Of a stretch of DNA of 51,581 bases, positions 43,746-51,581 are shown in pieces. This DNA comes from Spirochaetaceae bacterium. GTDB taxonomy: Bacteria > Spirochaetota > Spirochaetia > Treponematales > Treponemataceae. The stretch's first letter is position 1. The number at the start of each line of letters is the position of its first letter. The notes beneath the pieces were generated by a model. The model searched no databases. It saw nothing but the letters and a program-made list of their open reading frames with translations, and was not told where the DNA came from. Made by a program: the position numbers and the translations under genes. The DNA lies in the NCBI GenBank assembly GCA_017618015.1, contig JAFZVC010000012.1, positions 1-51,581 of the forward strand. Reading direction: 5' to 3'.

Positions 43746-46340
43746 CTATTCAAGTAAAGAAAGTACAAGCTGCTGATCAACGGCTTTGACAGCCTTTTTG
43801 ATTTCTGAATATTTCTCTTCAAATTCCGCAGGAACTGAATATCCGGACAATTCTTCCAAAATCATATCCGCGCTTGCAAAATCGAATGCAGAAATAACTT
43901 CCTTCAAAGCAGCCATTGCATCTTTGAACTCGTCAGCCCCCATTTCTGGCAGGTTAGACTTTGCGCTGTCCTGATTCTGTGCGTTTCCAGCCCCTGTAAA
44001 CACTTCAAAAAGCGGTGCAAGCTTTGGCTTGTATGCGCGGTACTGCTCCAGCAAAAGCGAAGTTTTATCCGAAATCTCTGCGATTCCGCTCGCGTCTCCT
44101 GTTTTCGCCTTGTCGCCAGCTGCTTCCAATGAAGCCGCAAGCGCTGACAATTCCCCGGCACCTATAAGGCGGGCAGAACTCTTTAACGCATGCACAAGAA
44201 CGGTGTAATTAACCCAGTCTTCTGCCGCGGCGAATTGCTCTATTTCAGCTGATTTTTCTTCAATCGCGTCATAGAAGTTGCGTGCCGCATCCATGTAGAT
44301 TTCAGCTCCACCGCAGTTACGCAATCCGTCGGCAATCTTTACGCCGAATTTCTTTTCGAAAATACCAGAAACCGCCGCGGCAGCATCAGCGGACAAGCCG
44401 TCGCCGGATGCAGCTGACTTCCCGCCAGTTTCTTTCGGAGCTTCCCTCTTTTCATAGCCTTCATCGCCTTCGTGAAGGACTTTTTCAGCCGGAAGCATCT
44501 GTGCAAGTGTGCTTTCAAGCTTTGCGCCGTCAACAGGCTTTGAAAGATAGCCTTCAAAACCAGCCGCAAGATACATTTCCTTTGCGCCAGAAATTGCGTT
44601 CGCTGTAAGCGCGATACAGATAGAATGCTGGTTTACGCTTGTGTCGTCCGAACGGAGGATATTGAGCATCTCAATTCCGTCCATATTTGGCATACGGTGG
44701 TCAACAAAAAGCATATCGTATTTCTTGTCGTGCGCCATGTCGAGCGCCTGCCTGCCGCTTTCTGCCCTGTCTATCTGAATCCTGGTTGAACTTAAGAGGC
44801 CGCAGAAAACCGTAAGGTTCATCGGGGTATCGTCAATAACAAGAATCTGAGCATCCGGTGCCTGGAAGCTTTCGTGATATTCGCCACCAGCCTGTTCCAA
44901 AGCACGAAGCTTCATCACGTCGTAATCGCCAATCGGTTCCCAGTCAACAACTTTCTGTTCGACGGTGAACGAAAAGTCCGAGCCTTCGCCGTATACGCTC
45001 TTTACATCAAGCTGCGTTCCCATTGCCGCAAGAAGGCTCTTTACAATGCTCATTCCAAGACCGGTGCCTTCTATAGTTCTGTTACGGTTTTCTTCTATGC
45101 GCTCAAACGGAGAGAAGAGTTTTTTCAAATCCTCCTCTTTTATTCCAATTCCGGTATCGATTACTTGTGCCTTAAGATTTATCCGGTCTTCATCAATCTT
45201 CTCAAAGCTGATGTTCATTGTTACGGAACCTTTTTCCGTATATTTAACAGCATTTGTAAGAATGTTCAGGATACATTGCTTGATTCGCGTTTCATCACCG
45301 ATAAGGCAGTGCGGAACTTTAGGGTCAACGTTCATCTTGAGCTCAAGACCTTTCTTTTCTGCGCGGGAAGCAATCATGTTCACCAAATCGTTGACGGTGG
45401 AGCTTAAATCATATTCAAATGGCAGAATCTCCATCTTTCCGGCTTCAATCTTTGAGAAATCAAGAATATCGTTGACTATGGAAAGAAGCGATTTTCCGGA
45501 GCTCTGGATTTCAATCGCATAATTCTTTATTTCTGGTTCAGTAGAAGTTCGCAGAATCATTTCGTCCAAGCCAAGAACCGCATTGATAGGCGTGCGGATT
45601 TCGTGGCTCATGTTGCTCAAAAATGCCGATTTTGCTTCGTTCGCGGCGTTTATTGCGTGAATGTCGCTGTTAAGGTTCGCAAAAAGCGTGTTGAACGTTA
45701 CAGCAAGCGCATCAAGCTCATTCTGCTCATTTGAAACTTCAAGCATCGTGTCAAGTTTTGAGGACGTTATCTGTTCTGCGGTTTTTGTCATTTTAACGAT
45801 AGGCCGCAGCGTGTGTTTTGCGATGAAGAATGATGCAAGGTAAGAGATAAGGAGCAGCGGGATAAAGGATATCAGAAGCAGTCTTAAAAAGTATGAGTAA
45901 TATTCCTGGCTCGTATCCCTGTCGGTAGAAAGAGAAACCTGAATTATGTAGTTGCTGTTGGCAAATTCGATATTCGAAGTCGTATACAAAACTCGTAAAT
46001 CGCTGTCTATCCAGTAGTCTTTTTCCATATATTCCAACGTTTTTCCTTGTGAAAGAGGAAAAATACGGTCGAAATCGTCGGTTCTGGCGTAAATTTCTTT
46101 GGAGCTTTCCTCATAGACCGTATAGGTTATATAGTAGGGCAATTCAGCTCCAGCCTTATAAAGTGATGTTCCATTTTCCAAAGCGGACGAAATTACATTC
46201 AGGGCATCAAAAATTTCGTTGTTTTTGCTTCGCCTTGAATTCCAGTTCACCATTGTCAAAATGAAAAAAGAAAGGCAAACGACAAGCATCGCGATTACAA
46301 AAAAGAATTTTAGCGCGATTTTGCGGGCAAGCGTTTTCAT
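43746..46340 (-). CDS. Hybrid histidine kinase with receiver and HPt domains
   Basis: An 864-residue membrane sensor kinase. TM1 (about 12-30) and TM2 (about 152-173) bracket a periplasmic sensor domain; HAMP follows (about 174-226). The kinase has the phospho-acceptor H246 (SNMSHEIRTP), N-box NAVKYT, DTGIGI and GTGLGM. A receiver (about 497-615) has D547 and K601. A C-terminal HPt domain has H718 in VHALKSSARLIG. All four phosphorelay sites look intact. GAGG precedes the ATG. The cognate regulator may be elsewhere; the tandem-receiver gene at 46970 is a close candidate. Confidence 0.93.
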   Translation of the reverse strand: MKTLARKIALKFFFVIAMLVVCLSFFILTMVNWNSRRSKNNEIFDALNVISSALENGTSLYKAGAELPYYITYTVYEESSKEIYARTDDFDRIFPLSQGKTLEYMEKDYWIDSDLRVLYTTSNIEFANSNYIIQVSLSTDRDTSQEYYSYFLRLLLISFIPLLLISYLASFFIAKHTLRPIVKMTKTAEQITSSKLDTMLEVSNEQNELDALAVTFNTLFANLNSDIHAINAANEAKSAFLSNMSHEIRTPINAVLGLDEMILRTSTEPEIKNYAIEIQSSGKSLLSIVNDILDFSKIEAGKMEILPFEYDLSSTVNDLVNMIASRAEKKGLELKMNVDPKVPHCLIGDETRIKQCILNILTNAVKYTEKGSVTMNISFEKIDEDRINLKAQVIDTGIGIKEEDLKKLFSPFERIEENRNRTIEGTGLGMSIVKSLLAAMGTQLDVKSVYGEGSDFSFTVEQKVVDWEPIGDYDVMKLRALEQAGGEYHESFQAPDAQILVIDDTPMNLTVFCGLLSSTRIQIDRAESGRQALDMAHDKKYDMLFVDHRMPNMDGIEMLNILRSDDTSVNQHSICIALTANAISGAKEMYLAAGFEGYLSKPVDGAKLESTLAQMLPAEKVLHEGDEGYEKREAPKETGGKSAASGDGLSADAAAAVSGIFEKKFGVKIADGLRNCGGAEIYMDAARNFYDAIEEKSAEIEQFAAAEDWVNYTVLVHALKSSARLIGAGELSALAASLEAAGDKAKTGDASGIAEISDKTSLLLEQYRAYKPKLAPLFEVFTGAGNAQNQDSAKSNLPEMGADEFKDAMAALKEVISAFDFASADMILEELSGYSVPAEFEEKYSEIKKAVKAVDQQLVLSLLE

Positions 46341-46375
46341 GAGAACCTCGTATTGTTATAAAACTTTTTATGGGT

Positions 46376-46786
46376 TTATTTGTATTCTATTGTTTCGTCG
46401 GGAACAAGCTCATCCAGTTCTTCTGTTGCAAGTTCCTGGTCGTCAAAAGAGCGTACTTCGCGGATTACAAGAACGGAAACGACTCCGGCGGGAAGCGCCG
46501 CGCCGATTTCTACGATTTTACCGGTCTTGTTGAATTTTATTGCAGTGTTATTGTTGAGCGGATTGCCGTTCAAAAAGATATTCTCTGGTCTTACGCTCTG
46601 AGGATTAACTGGTATAGAGAAGCCAAGCTGGATGATTCCGTTTTCTGTGGAGATAAATACGATCTCGAAAGCAGAGCCGTTAGAATTCATCCTTTTGCCA
46701 TGATATGATTGAGAGTCGCTCTGAGCGGCAAGAACCGCGCAAAGACCCATAAGTACTACGATAAAGATTTTTTTAAGCTGATTCAT
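46376..46786 (-). CDS. Small exported Ig-like protein
   Basis: A 136-residue protein with a signal peptide (MNQLKKIFIVVLMGLCAVLA, then AQSD). The core (LGFSIPVNPQSVRPENIFLN, then KTGKIVEIGAALPAG) is like the bacterial Ig-like Big_5 fold. The C-terminal tail is acidic. AGGAGG precedes the ATG. It lies just upstream of the hybrid kinase on the same strand (36 nt) and may be co-transcribed; a ligand-binding or partner role for the kinase sensor is only a guess. Confidence 0.6.
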   Translation of the reverse strand: MNQLKKIFIVVLMGLCAVLAAQSDSQSYHGKRMNSNGSAFEIVFISTENGIIQLGFSIPVNPQSVRPENIFLNGNPLNNNTAIKFNKTGKIVEIGAALPAGVVSVLVIREVRSFDDQELATEELDELVPDETIEYK

Positions 46787-46832
46787 ACTGCCCTCCTAAA
46801 AAGACCCGGAATTGCCGAGTATTTCCATCACT

Positions 46833-46843
46833 ATTATATTATA
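46833..46843 (-). promoter_or_regulatory. Tandem -10 boxes upstream of the Ig-like and kinase genes
   Basis: Two overlapping TATAAT sequences on the minus strand (46843-46838 and 46838-46833). The leader to the AGGAGG and ATG at 46786 would be about 40-45 nt. The -35 match is weak. Confidence 0.4.
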
Positions 46844-46934
46844 ACATAAATCGAAAAAAGTCCAAAAATCTTTATGAAATTTCTTCTAAATTTAAAGGAA
46901 ATATAAAGAATTTTAGTTACAGATTATTTTTTAC

Positions 46935-46963
46935 TAGAAAACAATGGAATTATAAGATATAAT
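46935..46963 (+). promoter_or_regulatory. Leaderless-type promoter of the tandem-receiver gene
   Basis: TAGAAA (46935-46940), 17 nt and consensus TATAAT (46958-46963), ending 6 nt before the ATG at 46970. No ribosome site. Confidence 0.5.
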
Positions 46964-46969
46964 GGCGCT

Positions 46970-47722
46970 ATGAGAAATGATATTTTGTTTGTTAGCAAAG
47001 AGCCGAATTTTCTTGTAAAGACCCTGAAAAAAACTTTGAGCGAGGCTGGATATCCTGTTGTTTCTTCCCAGCCGAATACGATTGAAATTAATCATATAAG
47101 CAATCTGCCAGATATTTACATGATATATCTTGAAGGCGATGTTACTGTCTTCAACGGAACGCTTAAATATCTTAAAAAGAAGATGCTGGCCGGCGATCAT
47201 ATGATGTTCCTCATCGGAAATCCTAAAGAGATAGAGGAAGCATGCAAGGAAATTCCTAAAAGCATGGTCACATCAACTTTTATCCGCCCTGTAAACGCAA
47301 AAGATATTCTTGCTTCTTTGGATCATTTCTTGAACGGCAGCGACATAAACAGAGGCCGTAAGTCCATTCTCGTTGTAGACGATGACAGCGTTATGCTGCG
47401 TGCCATGAACAACTGGTTCTCCGCAAGATATAATGTTTTTATGGCGAACTCAGGAATGAACGCTATTTCGCTTCTTACGCAGAACCATGTGGATTTAATC
47501 CTTTTGGACTATGAAATGCCTGGCCTTTCGGGCTTACAGGTTTTCGAAATGCTGCGCAGTGAACCGACGACCGCAAATATTCCAGTTATCTTTTTGACAG
47601 CGAAAGATGATAAGGAAACTGTAATGAAAGTCGTTTCTGCGCGTCCTGACAAATATCTTTTAAAGACAATGCCGCCGGAATCACTTGTTAAAGCGGTTGA
47701 CGATTTCTTTAAGGACAAATAA
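46970..47722 (+). CDS. Tandem-receiver response regulator, no output domain
   Basis: A 250-residue protein. The N-terminal half (ILFVSKEPNFLVKTLKKTLS) has the receiver shape but lacks the acidic pocket and the central Asp (MIYLEGD). The C-terminal half is an intact receiver: LVVDDDS, LILLDYEMPG with D180, and YLLKTMPP. There is no DNA-binding or enzyme domain, so it must act through protein contacts, as CheY- or Spo0F-like proteins do. The pseudo-receiver may serve for dimerisation. It is divergent from the Ig-like and hybrid-kinase genes. Confidence 0.85.
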   Translation: MRNDILFVSKEPNFLVKTLKKTLSEAGYPVVSSQPNTIEINHISNLPDIYMIYLEGDVTVFNGTLKYLKKKMLAGDHMMFLIGNPKEIEEACKEIPKSMVTSTFIRPVNAKDILASLDHFLNGSDINRGRKSILVVDDDSVMLRAMNNWFSARYNVFMANSGMNAISLLTQNHVDLILLDYEMPGLSGLQVFEMLRSEPTTANIPVIFLTAKDDKETVMKVVSARPDKYLLKTMPPESLVKAVDDFFKDK

Positions 47723-47744
47723 AAGCTTTTCTTTTACAGCCTTC

Positions 47745-49109
47745 TCAAAGTCCGTATTCCGTCTTTGGGTGCGTCATATTGTCGACGACATGTGGCGACA
47801 CCGGCTTTCCGTTTATTGTCTCACCAAGCTTGAAGTAATTGAAATAGAGCTCTTCGGTTGCAAAATACATCTTCACAGGGCTTAAACTCTTTTCTTTGCA
47901 GTATATGAAGAAAGAGTCGTTTGGCGTGCTTATGGAAACTACGTCCAAGCCGGTGTTGTGAAACGCGAACTCAACGTGGCACGAGTAATTGTCGGCGACC
48001 TTGCGTGTCATTTCGAAATGGCCGTAGCGTCCTTCGCCCTCAACGTGGAAGCCCGAATAATCGTGCACAAGGTGCCCTTCGCCAATATAAACGTAGCCGT
48101 GTTTGTTCGGGCAGTTGTCGACTTTGACGTCGCCTTCACTGTGGTATTTGCCGCTCATAACTTCTTCGTGGACGTTGGCGCGCTCCCATTCGAACCAGTC
48201 CGGTATGAACTGGAACTCCGTCGCGGACTCGTCGCCGCTTATATCCTTGTCGCCAAGACGCACGGCTTTTAACTGACCGTATTCGGTGACCTGCCAAACC
48301 TTTCCGCATTCTGTGCAGAAAATCTCAGTTCCTTTTGTCTCCATTTTGAATTCAGTTTTACAATGCGGGCACTGATACAGAACTTTCTCCATGCGCTCCG
48401 CGCGCCACGGCTTTTTGTTTCGTATCTTGTGCTGGAACTGCCACTTGTAGTCGTTGTAGTCAAAGTCGTCGCGGATCGCCTGGTTTATCTCGTCAACGGT
48501 GGCTGCTTTGACCTGCTCCGCGGTGAAAAGCTGCTTTATCGTCGCGTCGGTGCGCGTGCCGCGCTCCTTTAAGTTCCAGAACGGCTGGTTGATGTGGTTG
48601 CCGTTCATTATTAGCGTTACGACAGGCACTTTCAGAAGTTTCACGAGCTTTCCGAGCGAGGTCGGCAACGCGCACGGAGTGCCCACGAACGAATACCGTG
48701 CTTCCGGGTACAGGACGGCGACATCTCCGTTTTTCGCGATTGTCATAAGCTGGCGGACAACCGAAGAGTCCGTTACGAATTTGCGCTTATAAATGCCGCC
48801 TACGTTGCGGATAATCCAGTCCAAGCCTGGAAAAATATCGATGGAGATTATGTAGTTCGCGCGGCGCGGAAAAATAGCACGCGTCGTAACCTGAAAATCG
48901 AAAAACGCGTTGTGGTTGCAAAGAAGAAGGTACGGCGGTTTAAGCCCCTTCATTCCGATTTTTTTAATCTTTGTGCGGTGAATCCACGTCACAGGAAAGC
49001 TGAGAAGCCAAGTGAGCGGACGCAAAAACTGACGCTGGCGTATCGGTACCATCTGCATGTTGTAGCGTTCGGCTGTGTTTATATCGTCTGGAATATAATA
49101 TTTTGCCAT
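47745..49109 (-). CDS. PlsC-like acyltransferase with an embedded zinc ribbon
   Basis: A 454-residue protein. The N-terminal acyltransferase domain has the HX4D motif at H66-D71 (NHNAFFD) and the block LYPEARYSFVGT. A zinc-ribbon-like segment (CPHC, then CTEC, about 250-280) follows. The C-terminal third is beta-rich (DNYSCHVEFAFHNTGLDVVS). It would transfer acyl groups to lysophosphatidate or a related acceptor at the membrane. The start at 49109 is favoured over 49151 because of the promoter just upstream. It is convergent with the tandem-receiver gene. Confidence 0.85.
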   Translation of the reverse strand: MAKYYIPDDINTAERYNMQMVPIRQRQFLRPLTWLLSFPVTWIHRTKIKKIGMKGLKPPYLLLCNHNAFFDFQVTTRAIFPRRANYIISIDIFPGLDWIIRNVGGIYKRKFVTDSSVVRQLMTIAKNGDVAVLYPEARYSFVGTPCALPTSLGKLVKLLKVPVVTLIMNGNHINQPFWNLKERGTRTDATIKQLFTAEQVKAATVDEINQAIRDDFDYNDYKWQFQHKIRNKKPWRAERMEKVLYQCPHCKTEFKMETKGTEIFCTECGKVWQVTEYGQLKAVRLGDKDISGDESATEFQFIPDWFEWERANVHEEVMSGKYHSEGDVKVDNCPNKHGYVYIGEGHLVHDYSGFHVEGEGRYGHFEMTRKVADNYSCHVEFAFHNTGLDVVSISTPNDSFFIYCKEKSLSPVKMYFATEELYFNYFKLGETINGKPVSPHVVDNMTHPKTEYGL

Positions 49110-49118
49110 AATGAAATA

Positions 49119-49148
49119 ATTATACATGACACTATGGCGAATTGAAAA
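49119..49148 (-). promoter_or_regulatory. Leaderless-type promoter of the acyltransferase
   Basis: On the minus strand TTTTCA (49148-49143), 18 nt and consensus TATAAT (49124-49119), ending 9 nt before the ATG at 49109. No ribosome site. Confidence 0.5.
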
Positions 49149-49171
49149 CAAAAAAAATCAAAAAATAAAAT

Positions 49172-49200
49172 TTGTTAATAGCAGAATTACGTGTTATACT
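49172..49200 (+). promoter_or_regulatory. Promoter of the DUF1508 gene (leadered type)
   Basis: TTGTTA (49172-49177), 17 nt and TATACT (49195-49200). The leader is about 45 nt and ends with CGGAGGG before the ATG at 49252. Confidence 0.6.
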
Positions 49201-49251
49201 ATTTTTCAGGGTGGTACACCTGTAAATCTGTATTTTAATCCGGAGGGTTAA

Positions 49252-49626
49252 ATGGGAAAGTTTTTAGTAAAAGAGACATCAACAGGCATTAAGTTTGATC
49301 TTAAAGCCGGAAATGGTGAAGTAATTGCGACATCAGAAGTTTATACTTCAAAAAGCGCATGTATGAACGGTATCGCGAGCGTAAAGAAGAATTCTGTAAT
49401 CGCTGACGTAGAGGATCAGACCGTAGACGGTTTCGAGAAGAAGAAGAATCCTAAATACGAAGTTTATACCGACAAGAAAGGTGAATTCCGCTTCCGTCTT
49501 AAGGCTTCAAATGGCGAGATTATCGCTACTGGTGAAGGCTACAAAGCTAAGGCCGGCTGTATGAACGGTATTGAAAGCATTAAGAAGAATGCTCCGGATG
49601 CAGAGATTGTCGAAGAAAAGAAATAA
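49252..49626 (+). CDS. Tandem DUF1508 (YegP-like) protein
   Basis: A 124-residue protein with two copies of the DUF1508 unit: FDLKAGNGEVIATSEVYTSK plus GIASVKKNS, and FRFRLKASNGEIIATGEGYK plus GIESIKKNA. The unit is small, soluble and often stress-linked, without a known biochemical role. It is lysine-rich with strongly optimised codons, and the strong ribosome site (GGAGGG) suggests high expression. It is a single-gene unit closed by a terminator. Confidence 0.92.
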   Translation: MGKFLVKETSTGIKFDLKAGNGEVIATSEVYTSKSACMNGIASVKKNSVIADVEDQTVDGFEKKKNPKYEVYTDKKGEFRFRLKASNGEIIATGEGYKAKAGCMNGIESIKKNAPDAEIVEEKK

Positions 49627-49661
49627 GCACGATTAAATCTGCGAAAAGCTATTAATTGCTT

Positions 49662-49706
49662 AAAACTGCCCGTAAAGTAAATGCTTTATGAGGCAGTTTT
49701 TTTTTT
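49662..49706 (+). terminator. Terminator after the DUF1508 gene
   Basis: AAAACTGCC (49662-49670) pairs with GGCAGTTTT (49692-49700), with an inner CGTAAAG/CTTTATG stem and a run of about ten T. Confidence 0.9.
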
Positions 49707-49777
49707 GCCCGCAACACCTGCCTTTTCCGCTCCAGAGCGGATTCTATAAAAAAATCTCGATATTCTGAAAAAAAAGA

Positions 49778-49806
49778 GTGACAATATAGGGGATTTGTAT
49801 TATACT
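49778..49806 (+). promoter_or_regulatory. Promoter of the four-helix membrane protein gene
   Basis: GTGACA (49778-49783), 17 nt and TATACT (49801-49806). The leader is about 28 nt, with AGGAG before the ATG at 49841. Confidence 0.6.
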
Positions 49807-49840
49807 GGATAGAAACACATTTAATAATCACAGGAGCGGA

Positions 49841-50371
49841 ATGACGACACGATACAAAAACTGGATAAAAAACGCAGAAACACCGGATGAAAGCGACTAT
49901 TTCGTTCTTCCGGACGATGGAAAGAAAAGGCGCAAAGGCGCGCTTATGAACTTATGTTTTTGCTTTCTGTTTATCGCTCTTCTTGTTGCCGCTGGTCTTG
50001 TGAATCAAAGTTCATCCAGAACTGCATGGATATTTTATCCGTATATCGTTCTTTTTTTGCCGGCTGTATACTTTGCGTTCGGCGCGTGCGCGTTTGCGTC
50101 TCTTGTGCTTGTTCGTCATAACGTCAGCCTTTCCCGCAAAGAATGGGAAAAGTCGCTTGCCCGGTGCAAACATTCGGGTGGTGCGCTGCTTGTGCTTTCA
50201 GGCATCAATGCGTTACTGGAGATTGTGTTTATAGTGCTGCACCGGAACGACGAAATTGTGCGGGATATTGTTTATCTTGGCGTTTTGTTAGGGCTTACAG
50301 TGGGCTGTGTGCTGTACGGCATTTATTTTGATAGAAGTTTTTCAAAACCAGCGGGTGATTCGCGCGAATAA
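49841..50371 (+). CDS. Four-helix membrane protein of unknown function
   Basis: A 176-residue protein with a polar N-terminus (TRYKNWIKNAETPDESDYFV) and four hydrophobic helices (about 45-62, 67-92, 110-128, 137-158). No family is recognised. It has its own promoter and ribosome site. The stop lies within a long palindrome (50350-50377) and is 49 nt before the next gene. Confidence 0.65.
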   Translation: MTTRYKNWIKNAETPDESDYFVLPDDGKKRRKGALMNLCFCFLFIALLVAAGLVNQSSSRTAWIFYPYIVLFLPAVYFAFGACAFASLVLVRHNVSLSRKEWEKSLARCKHSGGALLVLSGINALLEIVFIVLHRNDEIVRDIVYLGVLLGLTVGCVLYGIYFDRSFSKPAGDSRE

Positions 50372-50377
50372 CCCGTT
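50350..50377. repeat. Long palindrome over a stop codon
   Basis: AGCGGGT-G-ATTCG and CGAAT-A-ACCCGTT around a CG centre form a near-perfect inverted repeat of about 28 nt with one mismatch. It spans the stop codon of the four-helix protein. No T-run follows. It may be an RNA processing or stabilising hairpin between the two genes. Confidence 0.45.
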
Positions 50378-50420
50378 CGTAATGAAATTTCTATATATAT
50401 GTTTTAGGAGGAAAAACTAC

Positions 50421-51581
50421 ATGAACATGAAAAAGGTCCTTCTCGTGACCATCACTTTGCTTCTCGCAGTTTCAATGTGTTTCTGCGGCGGTAAAAAAGA
50501 ACAGAAAACGACAACTGATGATTCAAAAAACATTATCGTTTTCGCTAACAACGCAATGAGCGAAAAATTCAGCCCATTCTTTGAGGAATCTGTTCCTGAT
50601 CTTCGTATTGTTGATTCAACATCTGTCCAGCTTTTGTACGCGAACCGCAATGGTTCTCTCGTTTACAAAGGAATCGAGGGTGAGACAATTGCTTACAATG
50701 GAACAAACTACACATATACAGGTCCGGCAAACCTCGTCGTTACAGAGAACGCTGACGGAACAGTATTCTATGATTATACTCTCCGCAAAGACCTTAAATG
50801 CTCTGACGGTGTAGCACTCACAGCTGACGACCTTATTTTCTCTCTTTATGTATTCTGCGACCCGACATATGACGGTGCAGCATCTGTATTCTCACTTCCT
50901 ATCCTTGGTATGGAAGAGTACAGAAGCGGAATGGAGTCTCTTTTCAGCCTTCTTTCTGCTGCTGGTCGTAACAATAAAGATTTCACATACTGGGATGCAG
51001 CTACTCAGAACGCTTTCTGGGCAGACGTTGACCAGGCTGGTGTTAAGTTCGTACAGGACATAGCAGATTACTGCGTTGCTGCTGGCTATGCAAACGCTGG
51101 TGATCCTATCGGAACAACAATGGGCGTTTGGGGCTTCCCTGCAGACGCTTCAGCTACAGCTGCCGATGTTTTCCAGATTATGTACGACGCATATGATGGC
51201 GATCTTGCAACACTCAGCGACACAGAAAAAGCAACAGCATCTCTTACTAGCCTTATGAACAACTACGATGCTTACACAAAGGGTATTAAGACTGGTGCTT
51301 CTGCTGATTACGTAAAAGGTTTCCAGAAGACAGGCGACTATTCTGTACGTATCGTTCTTACAGAAGTCAACGCTCCTGCAGCTGACCTTATGGACATCTA
51401 CATTGCTCCTCTTCACTGGTATGGTGACAAGGCACAGTACGACTACAAGAACAACAAGTTCGGTTTCCCGAAAGGTGACCTTTCTATGATAAGAGCAAAG
51501 ACAAGAACTCCGCTTGGAGCTGGTCCTTACAAGTTCGTATCATACGAGAACAAGACAGTTTATCTTGAGGCTAACCCATAC
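50421..51581 (+). CDS. Oligopeptide ABC transporter substrate-binding protein, 5' part
   Basis: At least 387 residues, open to the window end. The lipoprotein signal ends SMCFCGGKK, with Cys as the probable lipid site. The mature part is of the SBP family 5 (OppA/DppA) type: ENADGTVFYDYTLRKDLKCS, then GVALTADDLIFSLYVFCDP and PLGAGPYKFVSYE. It binds peptides in the periplasm for a permease expected downstream. AGGAGG precedes the ATG. Codon use is highly biased, suggesting abundant expression. Truncated only by the window edge. Confidence 0.9.
   Translation, partial: MNMKKVLLVTITLLLAVSMCFCGGKKEQKTTTDDSKNIIVFANNAMSEKFSPFFEESVPDLRIVDSTSVQLLYANRNGSLVYKGIEGETIAYNGTNYTYTGPANLVVTENADGTVFYDYTLRKDLKCSDGVALTADDLIFSLYVFCDPTYDGAASVFSLPILGMEEYRSGMESLFSLLSAAGRNNKDFTYWDAATQNAFWADVDQAGVKFVQDIADYCVAAGYANAGDPIGTTMGVWGFPADASATAADVFQIMYDAYDGDLATLSDTEKATASLTSLMNNYDAYTKGIKTGASADYVKGFQKTGDYSVRIVLTEVNAPAADLMDIYIAPLHWYGDKAQYDYKNNKFGFPKGDLSMIRAKTRTPLGAGPYKFVSYENKTVYLEANPY

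Noticed and set aside
49727..49740. CCGCTC-CA-GAGCGG hairpin before the four-helix protein gene
   Set aside because: Short, no T-run on the plus strand, and directly after a much stronger terminator; no role supported.
1..51581. CRISPR arrays, tRNA or rRNA genes, transposases, phage genes, toxin-antitoxin pairs
   Set aside because: I looked on both strands for direct-repeat arrays, cloverleaf-like intergenic sequence and recognisable mobile-element proteins and found none.

Overview
The window looks like chromosomal core DNA of a host-associated spirochaete, most likely a gut or rumen Treponema. The main evidence is a very large TPR membrane protein resembling the spirochaete periplasmic flagellar collar protein FlcA, several Treponema-type exported proteins, a DUF2259 exported protein, a RarA-methyltransferase fusion, and folE2/folD next to miaB. 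Base composition is moderate and even. I see no phage, plasmid, transposase, CRISPR array, rRNA or tRNA. No gene-free stretch exceeds about 300 bases; the longest is 25439-25709.

Layout. 84-4823 (minus): a four-gene ABC-2 export operon (ATPase, permease, GldG-like, DUF4340). 4995-11250 (plus): a REC/GGDEF/EAL/PAS/kinase-like c-di-GMP hybrid, a membrane-sensing chemotaxis receptor and a cysteine desulfurase. 11243-16543: an exported carbohydrate-binding-fold protein, the FlcA-like protein and a dolichol/phytol-kinase-like membrane protein. 16574-20521: mostly envelope or unknown proteins plus luxS. 20568-25438: a U32 protein, ssb and a 644-residue unknown. 25710-29623 (plus): hisC, a phosphoesterase, a TrmN6-like methyltransferase and a glycosyltransferase in one tight run. 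29661-35026 (plus): an Fe-S aldo/keto reductase, phenylacetate-CoA ligase with an ACT protein, an FtsH-like AAA protein with no protease domain, and two small unknowns. 35023-39507 (minus): a TPR-like exported protein, a LapA-like protein, miaB, folE2 and folD. 39667-43735 (plus): a beta-barrel, a lipoprotein and the RarA fusion. 43746-51581: a full hybrid kinase with HPt, a tandem-receiver regulator, an acyltransferase with a zinc ribbon, a DUF1508 repeat protein, a membrane protein and the start of an oligopeptide-binding protein.

Signalling is prominent. A kinase with receiver and HPt (43746-46340), a small tandem-receiver protein (46970-47722), a c-di-GMP hybrid (4995-7940) and a chemoreceptor (8031-9926) could all feed motility, and the FlcA-like protein would be part of the motor.

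The most striking pattern is not a gene. At twelve genes a sigma70-type -10 box ends only 6-9 nt before the start codon and no Shine-Dalgarno sequence is present. Transcription would then begin on or within about 3 nt of the ATG. About as many other genes have ordinary leaders with a clear Shine-Dalgarno sequence. The window therefore suggests two start-site classes, leaderless and leadered, used side by side in this spirochaete.
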